A stretch of DNA of 62,600 bases from Pseudolabrys sp. (GCA_030684935.1 JAUXXH010000043.1:1-62600); one strand, 5' to 3'; shown: positions 1 to 9,338, numbered from the stretch's first letter. Notes: generated by a model not told the origin, from the sequence alone. Made by a program: numbers and translations.

Positions 1-185
1 CGACGGGATGTGCCTCAGGCCCATCCGTACGGGCGCTTTCGCCCGGTCGTCCTCACGTCCAGCCATTGAAGGCAGACCCCCGTAGTGGGGCCGGACGGCG
101 TCCCAGGGCCTCCCGGGTGCGGGGTTACGAGCCCCGCCCGCGGGCGCCGCATCCGGTCCCGTCTGCGTTGCGTCTCCGGAGACGC
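1..185 (+). ncRNA. Structured RNA, possibly 6S-type, 5' end outside window
   Basis: The first 185 bases hold nested inverted repeats and no convincing gene. GACGGG (2-7) can pair with CCCGTC (158-163), and GGATGTGCC (6-14) can pair with GGCGCCGCATCC (143-154). Inside these lie GGGCG/CGCCC (31-44) and GCGGGG/CCCCGC with a seven-base loop (119-137). A perfect GCGTCTCC/GGAGACGC dyad follows at 170-185. A long closing stem and a GGGGTTACGAGCC segment followed by GCGCCGCATCC resemble the 3' half of 6S RNA as I remember it from E. coli. The strand and the 6S identity are inferences; a covariance-model search would decide. The RNA may start left of position 1. Confidence 0.42.
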
Positions 186-332
186 CCCTCGATGGACCGG
201 ACGGAGGGCAGAGTATTTAAACCTAGGCATAAAGTCAAGAGGCGTTGCATCTGTCTTTCAGGGTCATTTTTCGGACGCGAGCCGTGTAGCCCGCCGCTTG
301 CGCGCGACCTCAGGGGTCACCAAATAACCGTC

Positions 333-695
333 ATGGCATTCGCACGCACCGCCGAAGCCCCCGGCACCGAAGAGGGCACGGACAGCGACACCGGGTTGCG
401 CCAGGATTTCTGGCGCAAGACCCGCGGCGTCGCGGCGCGGCTGCCGTTCGCCGACGAATTGCTGGCGGCCTATTACTGTGCCTTCGACCGCGAGACGCCG
501 CTGCCGGTGAAAGCCGCGCTGCTTGGCGCCATCGCCTATTTCGTGCTGCCGGCCGACGCCATTCCCGACGTTATGCCGGTGCTCGGCTTTACCGACGACG
601 CCGCGGTGCTGGCGACGACGCTGAAGCTGGTCGCGGGCAGTATCCGTCCGGAGCATCGCGACGCCGCGCGCGAGAAGCTGGCCGAATTCAAGTAG
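333..695 (+). CDS. DUF1232 (YkvA-like) small protein
   Basis: A 120-residue protein of the DUF1232/YkvA family, whose function is unknown. The family signature is in the second half: a hydrophobic stretch ending FVLPADAIPD, then a short loop and FTDDAAVLATTL (about residues 68-100). The frame stays open well upstream, but that part lies in structured RNA, so I chose the ATG at 333, which gives the usual family length. No strong ribosome binding site is visible. The gene points toward a converging quinone oxidoreductase gene 20 bases away. The family call is solid; the biological role is not known. Confidence 0.85.
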   Translation: MAFARTAEAPGTEEGTDSDTGLRQDFWRKTRGVAARLPFADELLAAYYCAFDRETPLPVKAALLGAIAYFVLPADAIPDVMPVLGFTDDAAVLATTLKLVAGSIRPEHRDAAREKLAEFK

Positions 696-715
696 CGTCG
701 CTGTCCCTGCGATGA

Positions 716-1690
716 TTACGGCCGCAGCAGCACCTTGCCCATCACTTTACGTTCCGCCAGCGCCTTGAGCGCGTCGGCCGCCTGTTCGAGCGGGTAGACG
801 GCGTGCACATGCGACGACAGCTTGCCGTCAGCGACCCACGTCAAAAGCTGCTCGGTATTGGCGCGATGGCCGGCCGGATCGCGCTGCGTCCATGAGCCCC
901 AGAACACGCCGAGCACGTCGCAGCCTTTCAGCAGCACCAGATTGAGCGGCAGCTTGGTGATCTCGCCGGCGGCGAAGCCGACCACCAGAAAGCGTCCCTC
1001 CCAGGCAATCGAGCGCAGCGCCGCTTCCGCCAGCGCACCGCCGACCGGATCGTAGATCACGTCGGCGCCCTTGCCGTTTGTGACACGTCGCAACGCTTCC
1101 TTGAGATCGTCGCTGCCATAATCGATGCCGTCGTCGGCACCATGTTCGCGCGCGAAGGCGATCTTCTCCGCCGACGAGGCACAGGCGATCACCTTCGCAC
1201 CCATCAGCTTGCCGAGTTCGACCGCCGCCAGCCCGACGCCGCCCGAGGCGCCGAGCACGGCCAGCGTCTCGCCGGCTTTCAGCCGGGCGCGATCCTTGAG
1301 CGCGTGCAGCGTGGTGCCATAGGTGACGCAGAGGCCGGCGGCCTGATCGAAGCTGACGCCGTCCGGAATCGTCACCAGCCGGTCGACGCCGAGCGCGACG
1401 CGCTGGCGCGCTGCGCCATAACCGGAATAGCCGAGCACGCGATCGCCCGCCTTCAGCCCGCTGACGCCGGATCCGAGGCCCTCCACCGTGCCGGCGAACT
1501 CCGCCGCCGGCGAGAACGGCATCGGCGGCTTGGTCTGATATTTGCCTGCGATGATCAGCGTGTCGAAGAAGTTCAGCGCCGCGGCCTCGACGCGCACCAC
1601 GGCTTCGCCGGCGGCAGGCACCGGATCGGCGATATCGGCCAGTTCAAGATCGTCAGGCGTGCCGTAACGGGTGCAGAGCAGGGCTTTCAT
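716..1690 (-). CDS. NADPH:quinone oxidoreductase, zinc-free MDR family
   Basis: A 324-residue medium-chain dehydrogenase/reductase of the quinone oxidoreductase type. The N-terminal GroES-like domain has the family segment around PAAEFAGTVEGLG (residues 61-73). The nucleotide fold carries LGASGGVG at about 146-153. No structural-zinc cysteine cluster is present, as expected for the zinc-independent branch. Such enzymes reduce quinones or enoyl compounds with NADPH in the cytoplasm; the substrate cannot be read from the sequence. The gene stands alone on the minus strand, with its promoter in the 166-base gap it shares with the divergent IalB-like gene. Confidence 0.88.
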   Translation of the reverse strand: MKALLCTRYGTPDDLELADIADPVPAAGEAVVRVEAAALNFFDTLIIAGKYQTKPPMPFSPAAEFAGTVEGLGSGVSGLKAGDRVLGYSGYGAARQRVALGVDRLVTIPDGVSFDQAAGLCVTYGTTLHALKDRARLKAGETLAVLGASGGVGLAAVELGKLMGAKVIACASSAEKIAFAREHGADDGIDYGSDDLKEALRRVTNGKGADVIYDPVGGALAEAALRSIAWEGRFLVVGFAAGEITKLPLNLVLLKGCDVLGVFWGSWTQRDPAGHRANTEQLLTWVADGKLSSHVHAVYPLEQAADALKALAERKVMGKVLLRP

Positions 1691-1856
1691 GGCGCTTTGG
1701 GTCCGGTGACGTTAACTTTTCGCCGCTAGGGTTGCGGAGGTGGGGCGGCGCATTGACGCCTTCACAAGGTCGATATTCGCCGGTATTGCGCTAATATCCC
1801 AGCGATTCCTCGAGGCGGCTTTCTGCGCCGTCGTCCAATACAACCGGTAGGGCCCG

Positions 1857-2402
1857 ATGATGAAAACTTTTTACTACAGCCCCGCGATTGCATTGTTGAC
1901 CGCCGTCGCCGTGTTTCCGCCGACCGAAGTCTTTGCCCAATCGAAGAACCCCAGCGAACAGGCCGTGCTGCTCGGTCAGTTCGGCGACTGGGGCGCCTAC
2001 CGGGCAACGCCCGGCGGAAGGACCGTCTGCTTCGCGCTGTCGAAGCCGACGTCGGATGTGACCGATCCGCCGGGCCGCAACCGCGGTTCGCCCTATGCCT
2101 TCGTCTCGACCCGTCCCTCCGAGAAGGTGACGAATGAGGTGTCGGTGATTGTCGGCTACCCGCAGAAGGGCGGCGTCGAAGCCACCGCCGCCATCGGCGG
2201 GGCGAGCTACGTCATGTACACCCAGAACGACGGCGCCTGGGTGAAGAACGCTGCCGAGGAACCGCAGATGGTCGACGCTATGCGCAAAGGCGCCGACATG
2301 ATCATCCGGAGCGAATCCACGCGCGGCACCAAGACCACCGACACCTACTCGTTGCGCGGCGTCGCCGACGCGCTCGACAAGGTGGCGGCGGAGTGCAAAT
2401 AG
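1857..2402 (+). CDS. Exported IalB-family (invasion-associated locus B) protein
   Basis: A 181-residue protein with a cleavable signal peptide (hydrophobic residues 9-24, likely cut after VFAQ, about residue 28). The mature part begins with the FGDWGAYRA...CFALSKP pattern typical of the invasion associated locus B family. In free-living alphaproteobacteria these are periplasmic proteins of unsettled function, and the name comes from Bartonella. Two ATG codons lie in tandem at 1857 and 1860, so either may be used. The gene is divergent from the quinone oxidoreductase and followed by rlmN on the same strand. No pathogenicity should be inferred from the name. Confidence 0.8.
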   Translation: MMKTFYYSPAIALLTAVAVFPPTEVFAQSKNPSEQAVLLGQFGDWGAYRATPGGRTVCFALSKPTSDVTDPPGRNRGSPYAFVSTRPSEKVTNEVSVIVGYPQKGGVEATAAIGGASYVMYTQNDGAWVKNAAEEPQMVDAMRKGADMIIRSESTRGTKTTDTYSLRGVADALDKVAAECK

Positions 2403-2493
2403 GTCCGATCGGGCCCCAAATCGGGGCTCCGGCGGCTTAATTGCCGGGTTTGAACAGGTGGCGCGGGCGGACGATTCCCCCTAGATAGGGGCG

Positions 2494-3717
2494 ATGACAC
2501 CCGCCGCCGATACTGCTGTTTTCGTCGAAAAGACGCCGCTGGAGCGCTATGTCGCGCCGGCGAAGCCGTCGCTGATCGGCCTGTCGCGGGCCGAACTGGC
2601 CGAGGCGCTGGCCGACATCGGCGTGCCTCAGGCGCAGCGCAAGATGCGTGTGCAGCAGCTCTGGCACTGGATCTATTTCCGCGGCTTCACCGAATTCGAC
2701 GCCATGACCAGCATGGGCAAGGATTTGCGCGCGGCGCTGGCCGAGCGCTTCACGCTGGCGCGGCCCGAAGTCGTGGCCGAACAGGTTTCGGTCGACGGCA
2801 CCCGCAAATGGTTGTTACGGCTGCCCGGCGAGACGCAAGGCGAGCGGCCGCACGAAGTCGAGTGCGTCTACATTCCCGACACCGAGCGCGGCACGCTCTG
2901 CGTTTCCAGCCAGGTCGGCTGCACGCTGACCTGCTCGTTCTGCCACACCGGCACGCAGCGGCTGGTGCGCAATCTCACCGCCGGCGAGATCGTAGGTCAG
3001 GTGATGATGGCGCGCGACCGGCTTGGCGACTGGCCGGGCGGTGTCCGACCGACCGATGGCGTGGTGCCGAGCGGCGACAACCGCTGCGTCACCAACATCG
3101 TCATGATGGGCATGGGCGAGCCGCTGTACAATCTCGACGCCGTGCGCGACGCGCTGCTGATCGTCGCCGACGGCGAGGGCATCGGTATCTCCAAACGCCG
3201 CATCACGCTGTCGACCTCCGGCGTGGTGCCGAACATCGAACGCGCCGGCGCCGAAATCGGCTGCATGCTGGCGATTTCGCTGCACGCGGTGCGTGACGAT
3301 CTTCGCAACGAACTGGTGCCGCTGAACCGCAAATATCCGATCGCCGAATTGCTCGATGCCTGCCGCAATTATCCCGGCGCCTCCAACGCAAGGCGCATCA
3401 CGTTCGAATATGTGATGCTCAAGGACGTCAACGATTCAATCGAGGATGCCAAGGCGCTGGTGCGTTTGCTCAAGGGCATTCCGGCCAAGATCAACCTGAT
3501 CCCGTTCAATCCCTGGCCCGGCACGAAATATGAATGTTCGGACTGGGATCAGATCGAGAAATTCTCGCAGGTGGTGTTCGACGCCGGCTATGCCTCGCCG
3601 GTGCGCACGCCGCGCGGCCGCGATATCTTCGCCGCCTGCGGCCAGCTCAAGAGCGCCACCGAAAAGCTGACCGCGCGGGAACGCATGGCGTTGCGCGCCA
3701 TGGCCATGACGGACTGA
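2494..3717 (+). CDS. rlmN: 23S rRNA A2503 / tRNA A37 C2-methyltransferase RlmN
   Basis: A radical SAM methyltransferase of 407 residues. It methylates C2 of adenine 2503 in 23S rRNA and, in characterised members, A37 of some tRNAs. The iron-sulfur motif CxxxCxxC is visible at C143, C147 and C150, the GMGEPL SAM-site motif follows, and the resolving cysteine lies in AACGQLK (C382). The length is normal for alphaproteobacteria. A small membrane protein gene begins one base after the stop codon and is probably cotranscribed. The identification is secure. Confidence 0.97.
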   Translation: MTPAADTAVFVEKTPLERYVAPAKPSLIGLSRAELAEALADIGVPQAQRKMRVQQLWHWIYFRGFTEFDAMTSMGKDLRAALAERFTLARPEVVAEQVSVDGTRKWLLRLPGETQGERPHEVECVYIPDTERGTLCVSSQVGCTLTCSFCHTGTQRLVRNLTAGEIVGQVMMARDRLGDWPGGVRPTDGVVPSGDNRCVTNIVMMGMGEPLYNLDAVRDALLIVADGEGIGISKRRITLSTSGVVPNIERAGAEIGCMLAISLHAVRDDLRNELVPLNRKYPIAELLDACRNYPGASNARRITFEYVMLKDVNDSIEDAKALVRLLKGIPAKINLIPFNPWPGTKYECSDWDQIEKFSQVVFDAGYASPVRTPRGRDIFAACGQLKSATEKLTARERMALRAMAMTD

Positions 3718-3718
3718 C

Positions 3719-4171
3719 GTGGCATTCATCGGCCGCCTTTTTGTCATCGCCTTCGCCGTCATCCTGGCAAGCACCGCCGCCGGCATCGTCATCGCCTATG
3801 GCCTGCTTGGATCGGAATGGCGCGTGTTCAGCGGCGATGTCAGCGAACGCGCCGGCTTCTGGATCGTGACCTTTGCCGGCGCCAGCTTCACCGGGGCGGT
3901 CGGGCTGCTGCCGCTGGCGATCCTGATCGCCGTCTCCGAAGCCCTGAAAATCCGCTCGTTTCTGCTGCACGGGCTGGCCGGCGCCGCGATGCTGGTGTTG
4001 GGGCTCTACAGCAGCGGACTGGCCCGGCCTTCATATGAAGAATCGATCGACCAGGCGCCGCCGATGATCGCGCGCGAAACCGAGATCGCCGCCGCCGCCG
4101 GTGTGGTGTTCGGTCTGGTGTACTGGCTGCTTGCCGGACGCAACGCGGGTCGCTGGCGCGAGCGCCCGTAG
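3719..4171 (+). CDS. Small four-helix membrane protein, unknown function
   Basis: A 150-residue protein starting with GTG one base after the rlmN stop, so probably translationally coupled. Four hydrophobic segments are visible at about residues 3-28, 46-76, 80-101 and 125-143, separated by short charged loops. I recognise no catalytic motif. Its position directly behind rlmN suggests cotranscription but says nothing firm about function. It is followed by an unrelated PAP2 phosphatase gene after about 100 bases. Confidence 0.75.
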   Translation: MAFIGRLFVIAFAVILASTAAGIVIAYGLLGSEWRVFSGDVSERAGFWIVTFAGASFTGAVGLLPLAILIAVSEALKIRSFLLHGLAGAAMLVLGLYSSGLARPSYEESIDQAPPMIARETEIAAAAGVVFGLVYWLLAGRNAGRWRERP

Positions 4172-4271
4172 CGCAGCAGCGCCAAAAGGCGGGCCGGCGT
4201 GTTCTTTCCATTTTCACGAGGCTCGGCTAGACCGCAGCCGCACGCCGCGAAGGGTAAGCGCAAGGACAACA

Positions 4272-5048
4272 ATGAACCGCACCGGCCTTTACATCGCGCT
4301 CGCCATTGCCGTCGTCACCGGTCTGGTCTTCGGCTTTTATCCCGAACTCGATCTGCGCATTTCGCGCTACTTCCACGGCATCGTCGATGGCGCCGGCAAT
4401 ACGTTCGCGCTGCGCTTTTCCGAGACGCTGATGCTGGCGCGCGATAGCGGGCTTAAAGTCAGCACCATTCTGGTTGCGGCGGCTGTGATCGCGCTGGTGG
4501 TGAAGCTGGTGCTGCCGCGCCACAAAATGCTGATGCCGGGGCGCGCCGTGCTGTTCCTGATCGCGACGATGGCGCTCGGGCCCGGGCTTCTGGTCAACGT
4601 TGTGCTGAAAGAGACCTGGAATCGGCCGCGGCCGATCGACGTGAGGCAACTCGGCGGCGTTGAGACCTTCGTGCCGTGGTGGGATCCGCGCGGCGATTGC
4701 GGCAAGAACTGCTCGTTTGTGTCCGGCGACGTGTCCGGCGCGTTCTGGACGCTGGCACCGGCGGCGCTGGCGCCGCCGCAGTGGCGGGCGGCCGCCTATG
4801 GCGCGGCGCTGGCGCTGGGAACCGCCATGTCGGCGTTCCGCGTGATCGCCGGCGGACATTTCGTCAGCGATGCGATCTTCGCCGGCGTCTTCACGTTCCT
4901 GATCATCTGGCTCGCCTACGCGCTGATCTACCGCTGGCCGCGCACGCGGCTGTCCGACGAGGCGGTCGAGCAGAGGATTGAAAGGGCCGGCAGACTTTGC
5001 TATAAATTAAACAAACGACTGTTTGCCATCATTTCAGAAAAGCCCTGA
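4272..5048 (+). CDS. PAP2-superfamily membrane phosphatase
   Basis: A 258-residue integral membrane protein with the three-part PAP2 phosphatase signature: KETWNRPRP (Kx6RP), SFVSGDVSG in place of the common PSGH motif, and RVIAGGHFVSD (Rx5Hx3D). Such enzymes remove phosphate from lipid phosphates, undecaprenyl pyrophosphate or lipid A on the periplasmic face. The substrate cannot be told here. The second motif has Asp-Val where a histidine is often found, while the Rx5Hx3D histidine is present. The ATG at 4272 follows an AAGGAC box. The 3' end of this gene contains a good promoter for the next gene. Confidence 0.87.
   Translation: MNRTGLYIALAIAVVTGLVFGFYPELDLRISRYFHGIVDGAGNTFALRFSETLMLARDSGLKVSTILVAAAVIALVVKLVLPRHKMLMPGRAVLFLIATMALGPGLLVNVVLKETWNRPRPIDVRQLGGVETFVPWWDPRGDCGKNCSFVSGDVSGAFWTLAPAALAPPQWRAAAYGAALALGTAMSAFRVIAGGHFVSDAIFAGVFTFLIIWLAYALIYRWPRTRLSDEAVEQRIERAGRLCYKLNKRLFAIISEKP
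4978..5006 (+). promoter_or_regulatory. Sigma-70 promoter for the downstream binding-protein gene
   Basis: TTGAAA (4978-4983) and TATAAA (5001-5006) are separated by 17 bases, a near-consensus housekeeping promoter in an otherwise GC-rich stretch. It lies inside the last codons of the PAP2 gene and 65 bases before the GTG of the tricarboxylate binding protein. A small dyad, CAAAC-GACT-GTTTG (5012-5025), lies just downstream of the likely start of transcription and could be an operator. Confidence 0.6.
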
Positions 5049-5070
5049 CAAGCCCGGAAGGAAGTTCCAA

Positions 5071-6048
5071 GTGAGACTATTGAGCCTGAAGCCCCTGTAT
5101 GCAGCCGTTGCTGCGGCGACCCTCGCCTTGATGCCTGGAAACGCCCAGGCCGCATGGCCCGAGCGCACCATCACCCTGTTGGTTCCGTTCGCGCCGGGCG
5201 GGCCGACCGACATCATCGCCCGCATTCTCGCCGACTCGCTGACCACCTCGCTCAAGCAGTCGGTGATCGTGGAAAACAGGGCCGGCGCTGCCGGCAATAT
5301 CGGCATGGGCATGGTGGCCCGCGCGGCGCCGGACGGCTACACGCTGCTGCTGGCGTCGACCTCGATCGCCGTCAACACGGCGCTGTTCAAGAGCCTGCCG
5401 TATGATCCGTTCAAGGACTTCGCGCCGATCTCGGAACTCGTGAACTCGCCCAACATTCTCGTCGTCAACGCCAAGTCGGACATCAAGACGGTGGCCGATC
5501 TGGTGGCGCGCGCCAAGGCGGCGCCCGGCACCTTCAACTATTCGTCTCCCGGCGCCGGCACCAAGTCGCACCTCACCGGCGAAGAGTTGAAGCAGCGCGC
5601 CGGCATCGATATGGCGCATATCCCTTATCGCGGCGCCGGTCCGGCGGCGGCGGCGATTCTTGAAGGCTCGGTGCAGCTCGGCTCGGTGGCGCTGCCGGCG
5701 GCCGAACCGATGGTCAAGTCGGGTCAGCTCCGGGCGCTCGCGGTCACCGGTGCCAAGCGCTGGTTCTCGATGCCGGATGTGCCGACCATGATCGAATCCG
5801 GTTACCCGGACTTCGTATCCGACACCTTCTCGGCGCTGCTGGCCCCGGCCGGTACGCCGAAGGAAATCATCGATATGCTGGCCAAGCACAGCCGCGACGC
5901 GCTCGCCACCGAGAAGGCGCGCGAACAGGCCCGGGCCGCCGGCTTCGAAGTGGTCGCCGGCACGCCAGCAGAACTGACCGCGAAGATGCAGAAGGAAATT
6001 CCGGCGGTGAAGGCGCTGGTCGAACGCGCCGGCATCAAGCCGCAATAA
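5071..6048 (+). CDS. TTT-family (Bug) periplasmic substrate-binding protein
   Basis: A 325-residue secreted protein of the tripartite tricarboxylate transporter receptor (Bug) family, which binds carboxylates in the periplasm. A signal peptide covers about residues 1-27 (cleavage after NAQA). The mature start WPERTITLLVPFAPGGPTD and the later ENRAGAAGNIG motif are diagnostic. The GTG at 5071 has a GGAAGGAAG ribosome binding site and is preferred over an upstream in-frame ATG inside the PAP2 gene. No TctB or TctA membrane partners are nearby, so this is an orphan receptor, common in this family. Ligand unknown. Confidence 0.92.
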   Translation: MRLLSLKPLYAAVAAATLALMPGNAQAAWPERTITLLVPFAPGGPTDIIARILADSLTTSLKQSVIVENRAGAAGNIGMGMVARAAPDGYTLLLASTSIAVNTALFKSLPYDPFKDFAPISELVNSPNILVVNAKSDIKTVADLVARAKAAPGTFNYSSPGAGTKSHLTGEELKQRAGIDMAHIPYRGAGPAAAAILEGSVQLGSVALPAAEPMVKSGQLRALAVTGAKRWFSMPDVPTMIESGYPDFVSDTFSALLAPAGTPKEIIDMLAKHSRDALATEKAREQARAAGFEVVAGTPAELTAKMQKEIPAVKALVERAGIKPQ

Positions 6049-6071
6049 CACGTCAGAGCGGACGCTAACAA

Positions 6072-6106
6072 AAAACGCCGGGCCCAGGGCCCGGCGTTTT
6101 CGTTTG
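6072..6106 (+). terminator. Bidirectional rho-independent terminator
   Basis: An AACGCCGGGCCC / GGGCCCGGCGTT stem is flanked by an A run on the left and TTTTCGTTT on the right, between two converging genes. It can stop transcription from both the binding-protein gene and the lytic transglycosylase gene. Confidence 0.85.
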
Positions 6107-6120
6107 TGCGATAGCAAAAC

Positions 6121-7014
6121 TTACCGCTGCGCGCGCTTGTCCCTGGCCGGCTTGCTGCCGGTGGTGCTCGATGCCGGCGTATCGGCCTGCTTGCCGGAGT
6201 CGCCGGCATGAAGCTTTTCGGCGAACAGCGCGATGGTCCGGGCGTAGACCTCGGCCTTGTTCCACGCCTTGATCGCGGCGAAGTTCGGCTGATCCGGGCC
6301 CCAGCCCTGGCCGCGCTGCCAACCATGGCCCTTGAGATAATTGGCGGTCGAGGCGAGCACGTCCGGCACCGTCTTGACCAGATCGCGGCGCCCATCGCCG
6401 TCGAAATCGACCGCGAATTTGTCGTAGGACGACGGAAGGAACTGGGTCTGGCCGATCTCGCCGGCCCACTCGCCGATCATCTGCGCCGCGGTCATGTCGC
6501 CGCGATCGATGATGCGCAACGTGGCGAATACCTCGTTATGAAAGAACTCGGAACGGCGGCAGTCGTACGCCAGCGTCGCCACCGAGCGCAAGATCGAGCG
6601 CTTGCCGTGAACGATGCCGTAATCGGTTTCCAGACCCCAGATCGCCACCACAACCGCCCCCGGCACGCCATATTGCTGCTCGACCCGCTTCAGCGTTGCG
6701 GCATGGGTCTGCAGCATCCGGGCGCCTTTGGCCAGCCGGTCGCGCGAGATCATGCGGCCGGAAAACTGCTCGAAGGTCTGTTTGAAGACGTGCTGGCGCC
6801 GGTCGGCGGCGAGCACAGCGTCGTCGATGGTCAGGCCGTCAAGTGCGGCGAGGGTTTTGCGCGAAATGCCTTTGGCAGCAGCTTCCTTCCGGATGTCGGC
6901 GATGAAGGCGGCGAACCCGCCTTTATGTTCGCACTGCGCAGCCAGAGCCGGCGCAGCGGAAACGAATACGGCACCGGCGAGCGCGGCCGCGATAGCAGCG
7001 TAAAACTTTGACAT
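6121..7014 (-). CDS. Lytic murein transglycosylase, MltB family
   Basis: A 297-residue exported peptidoglycan-cleaving enzyme. A signal peptide occupies about residues 1-25 (cut near ALAA). The catalytic glutamate is E129 in IWGLETDYG, followed by the conserved FLPSSYDKFAVDFDGDG segment, which resembles the EF-hand-like region of MltB. The C-terminus ends in a low-complexity Thr/Ser/Lys tail and has no peptidoglycan-binding domain. The ATG at 7014 is chosen because it sits directly before the signal peptide; longer in-frame starts lack one. The gene stands alone between a terminator and a divergent small gene. Confidence 0.92.
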   Translation of the reverse strand: MSKFYAAIAAALAGAVFVSAAPALAAQCEHKGGFAAFIADIRKEAAAKGISRKTLAALDGLTIDDAVLAADRRQHVFKQTFEQFSGRMISRDRLAKGARMLQTHAATLKRVEQQYGVPGAVVVAIWGLETDYGIVHGKRSILRSVATLAYDCRRSEFFHNEVFATLRIIDRGDMTAAQMIGEWAGEIGQTQFLPSSYDKFAVDFDGDGRRDLVKTVPDVLASTANYLKGHGWQRGQGWGPDQPNFAAIKAWNKAEVYARTIALFAEKLHAGDSGKQADTPASSTTGSKPARDKRAQR

Positions 7015-7175
7015 TGATGAAGCCCCACTGTGTCTGTCCCGGAGCAGAATTATCGCAACGCCCTCTGACCGCCAGCGCCATCGCGGGGTAAGCTTAATCC
7101 GCATGGTTACGCGCCGATGACAAAGATCGGTCCGCGCGCTGCTAGAGTTCATCCGATTCGTGTCAGGAGGGTCCG

Positions 7176-7499
7176 GTGGCTGAGCAATCAAGCGAAGGCG
7201 TCAAGCGGGTGTTGCAGTTCAAGGTCAGGGCGCTCGGCGATGTCGGCCCCGTGCTGGCGCTGACCCGCAGCGCCGCCCCGTTCTACCGCTCGCTCGGCGG
7301 CGGCGGCTTCCGGGTCTTGCAGAATGTCGACGACCCGGCCCAGCTGCTGGTCGAGATCGAATACGAGGCCCATGCCGCGCTCGAACTCAACCGCCACAAG
7401 GTGGCCAGCGACCCGATGGTACGCGCTTTCCTGCAGGGCTGGCGCACCATGCTGGCCGGCAGCGCCGACGTCGACGTCTATCAGGACGTCACGGGGTAG
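7176..7499 (+). CDS. Small protein, possible dimeric alpha/beta-barrel fold
   Basis: A 107-residue cytoplasmic protein with a GTG start preceded by a good CAGGAGG ribosome binding site. The middle part (FRVLQNVDDPAQLLVEIEYEA, then a helix with RAFLQGWRTML) has the strand-helix pattern of antibiotic-biosynthesis-monooxygenase-like proteins, but no defining motif lets me assign it firmly. It lies just upstream of argG, separated by about 110 bases in which I see no other gene. Function unknown. Confidence 0.68.
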   Translation: MAEQSSEGVKRVLQFKVRALGDVGPVLALTRSAAPFYRSLGGGGFRVLQNVDDPAQLLVEIEYEAHAALELNRHKVASDPMVRAFLQGWRTMLAGSADVDVYQDVTG

Positions 7500-7609
7500 G
7501 GCCTGACTTGACCCGGTCCTTGCGGTAGGGGATGCAGGCGCGGTCGGAGTGACCGACAGAGCCCGGGATCCGGGCGGCACAGAGGGGCGGCACCGCCGCG
7601 AAGTCCGAT

Positions 7610-8863
7610 ATGGCCGATGCCAAGTCCAAGAACGCCAATAAGAACGTGAAGAAGGTCGTGCTCGCCTATTCCGGCGGGCTGGATACCTCGATCATCCTGA
7701 AATGGCTGCAAACCACCTATGGCTGCGAGGTGGTGACCTTCACCGCCGATCTCGGCCAGGGCGAGGAGCTGGAGCCGGCCCGGCAGAAGGCGCTGCGCGC
7801 CGGCATCAAGCCGGACAACATCTTTATCGAGGATCTGCGCGAGGAGTTCGTGCGCGATTTTGTGTTTCCGATGTTCCGCGCCAACACCGTCTATGAGGGG
7901 CAGTACCTGCTCGGCACCTCGATCGCGCGGCCGCTGATCGCCAAGAAGCAGATCGAGATCGCCCGCAAAGTGGGTGCCGACGCGGTCTGTCACGGCGCCA
8001 CCGGCAAGGGTAACGACCAGGTGCGCTTCGAGCTCGGCTATTACGCGCTGGAGCCCGGCATCAAGATCATCGCGCCGTGGCGCGAGTGGGAATTCAAGGG
8101 CCGCGAGGATCTGCTCGACTTCGCCCGCGCCCACCAGATCACCATCGCCAAGGACAAGGAAGGCGAAGCGCCGTTCTCGGTCGACGCCAACCTGCTGCAC
8201 TCGTCCTCGGAAGGCAAAGTGCTGGAGGACCCGTCCCAGGAAGCTCCCGCCATCGTCTATCAGCGCACCATCTCGCCGATGGACGCGCCCGACAAAGCCA
8301 CCGAGATTCGCATCGGCTTCGCCAAGGGCGATGCCATCAGCATCGACGGCGAGAAGCTGTCGCCGGCGACGCTGCTGGCGAAGCTGAACAAGCTCGGCCA
8401 CGACAACGGCATCGGCCGGCTCGATCTGGTCGAGAACCGCTTTGTCGGCATGAAGTCGCGCGGCGTCTACGAGACGCCCGGCGGCACCATCCTGCTGGCC
8501 GCGCACCGCGCCATCGAATCGATCACGCTCGACCGCGGCGCCGGCCATCTCAAGGACGAACTGATGCCGCGCTATGCCGAGCTGATCTACAACGGCTTCT
8601 GGTTTGCGCCGGAGCGCGAGATGCTGCAGGCGCTGATCGACAAGTCGCAGGAGATGGTCGAGGGCGAGGTGCGGCTCAAGCTGTACAAGGGCAACGTCAT
8701 TGTCACCGGCCGCGAAAGCCCGGCCTCGCTCTACTCGTCGACGCTGGTGACCTTCGAGGACGACAAGGGCGCCTACGACCAGAAGGACGCCGAGGGCTTC
8801 ATCAAGCTCAATGCGTTGCGGCTGCGCACGCTCGGGCAGCGGAAGCGCCAGAGCAAGACGTGA
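7610..8863 (+). CDS. argG: Argininosuccinate synthase
   Basis: A 417-residue enzyme joining citrulline and aspartate with ATP in arginine synthesis. The N-terminal PP-loop AYSGGLDTS (about residues 19-27) binds ATP, and [13 protein letters not shown] is the second family signature. The length is slightly above the usual 400-410 because of a short Lys/Asn-rich N-terminal extension before [11 protein letters not shown]. No other arg genes are in the window. A lipoprotein gene with its own ribosome binding site follows after 50 bases. Secure identification. Confidence 0.97.
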   Translation: MADAKSKNANKNVKKVVLAYSGGLDTSIILKWLQTTYGCEVVTFTADLGQGEELEPARQKALRAGIKPDNIFIEDLREEFVRDFVFPMFRANTVYEGQYLLGTSIARPLIAKKQIEIARKVGADAVCHGATGKGNDQVRFELGYYALEPGIKIIAPWREWEFKGREDLLDFARAHQITIAKDKEGEAPFSVDANLLHSSSEGKVLEDPSQEAPAIVYQRTISPMDAPDKATEIRIGFAKGDAISIDGEKLSPATLLAKLNKLGHDNGIGRLDLVENRFVGMKSRGVYETPGGTILLAAHRAIESITLDRGAGHLKDELMPRYAELIYNGFWFAPEREMLQALIDKSQEMVEGEVRLKLYKGNVIVTGRESPASLYSSTLVTFEDDKGAYDQKDAEGFIKLNALRLRTLGQRKRQSKT

Positions 8864-8913
8864 TGGTGCGGCTGCGTCGTCAGCGGACGCCGCCGTGTGC
8901 AGGAGGATATCTG

Positions 8914-9321
8914 ATGGGGAAATGGGCGCATTTCGCGATTCTGCTGGCGGCCCTGGCGCTCGCCGCCTGCGCGGGCGGCAACAAAGCGGACGAGCCGGAG
9001 CCCAATATTTTCCCGACCGAGTACAAGAAGGAAATCATCCTGACGCTGCAGAACACGCTGGATGACGCGACGAACATCCGCGACGCCGGCATTACCGAGC
9101 CTGCGCTGCGCCCGGTGGGCAATGAGCAGCGTTATGCGGTTTGCGTGCGGCACAATTCACGCGACCAGAACCGCCAGTACACCGGCGTCACGACGAGCAT
9201 CGCCATTTTCTTTGCCGGCCGGCTGAATCAACTGGTGACGGCTCCCGAGCAGTGCGGCAAAGCCAATTTCAAGCCGTTCCCTGAACTGGAACAGATCTGT
9301 TACGCCGCCAGGTGCAATTGA
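8914..9321 (+). CDS. Small lipoprotein, unknown function
   Basis: A 135-residue protein with an AGGAGG ribosome binding site 7 bases before the ATG at 8914. The N-terminus is a lipoprotein signal: a hydrophobic stretch and lipobox LAAC with the modified cysteine at position 19. The mature part has paired cysteines near the C-terminus (QCGK, QICYAARC) that could form disulfides. It follows argG and converges with a PDZ-M48 protease gene only 17 bases away. I recognise no domain, so function is open. Confidence 0.8.
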   Translation: MGKWAHFAILLAALALAACAGGNKADEPEPNIFPTEYKKEIILTLQNTLDDATNIRDAGITEPALRPVGNEQRYAVCVRHNSRDQNRQYTGVTTSIAIFFAGRLNQLVTAPEQCGKANFKPFPELEQICYAARCN

Positions 9322-9338
9322 GAGACCCGCGCCGCGCC

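Noticed and set aside
1..185. tmRNA or RNase P RNA in place of a 6S-like RNA
   Set aside because: I see no tag peptide frame, no T-loop and CCA end, and none of the conserved RNase P core sequences on either strand.
1..332. Upstream extension of the DUF1232 gene to position 66
   Set aside because: The added residues are Arg/Pro-rich, unrelated to the family and overlap RNA stems; the ATG at 333 gives the normal size.
1857..2402. IalB-like gene as evidence for a pathogen
   Set aside because: The family is widespread in harmless soil and aquatic alphaproteobacteria.
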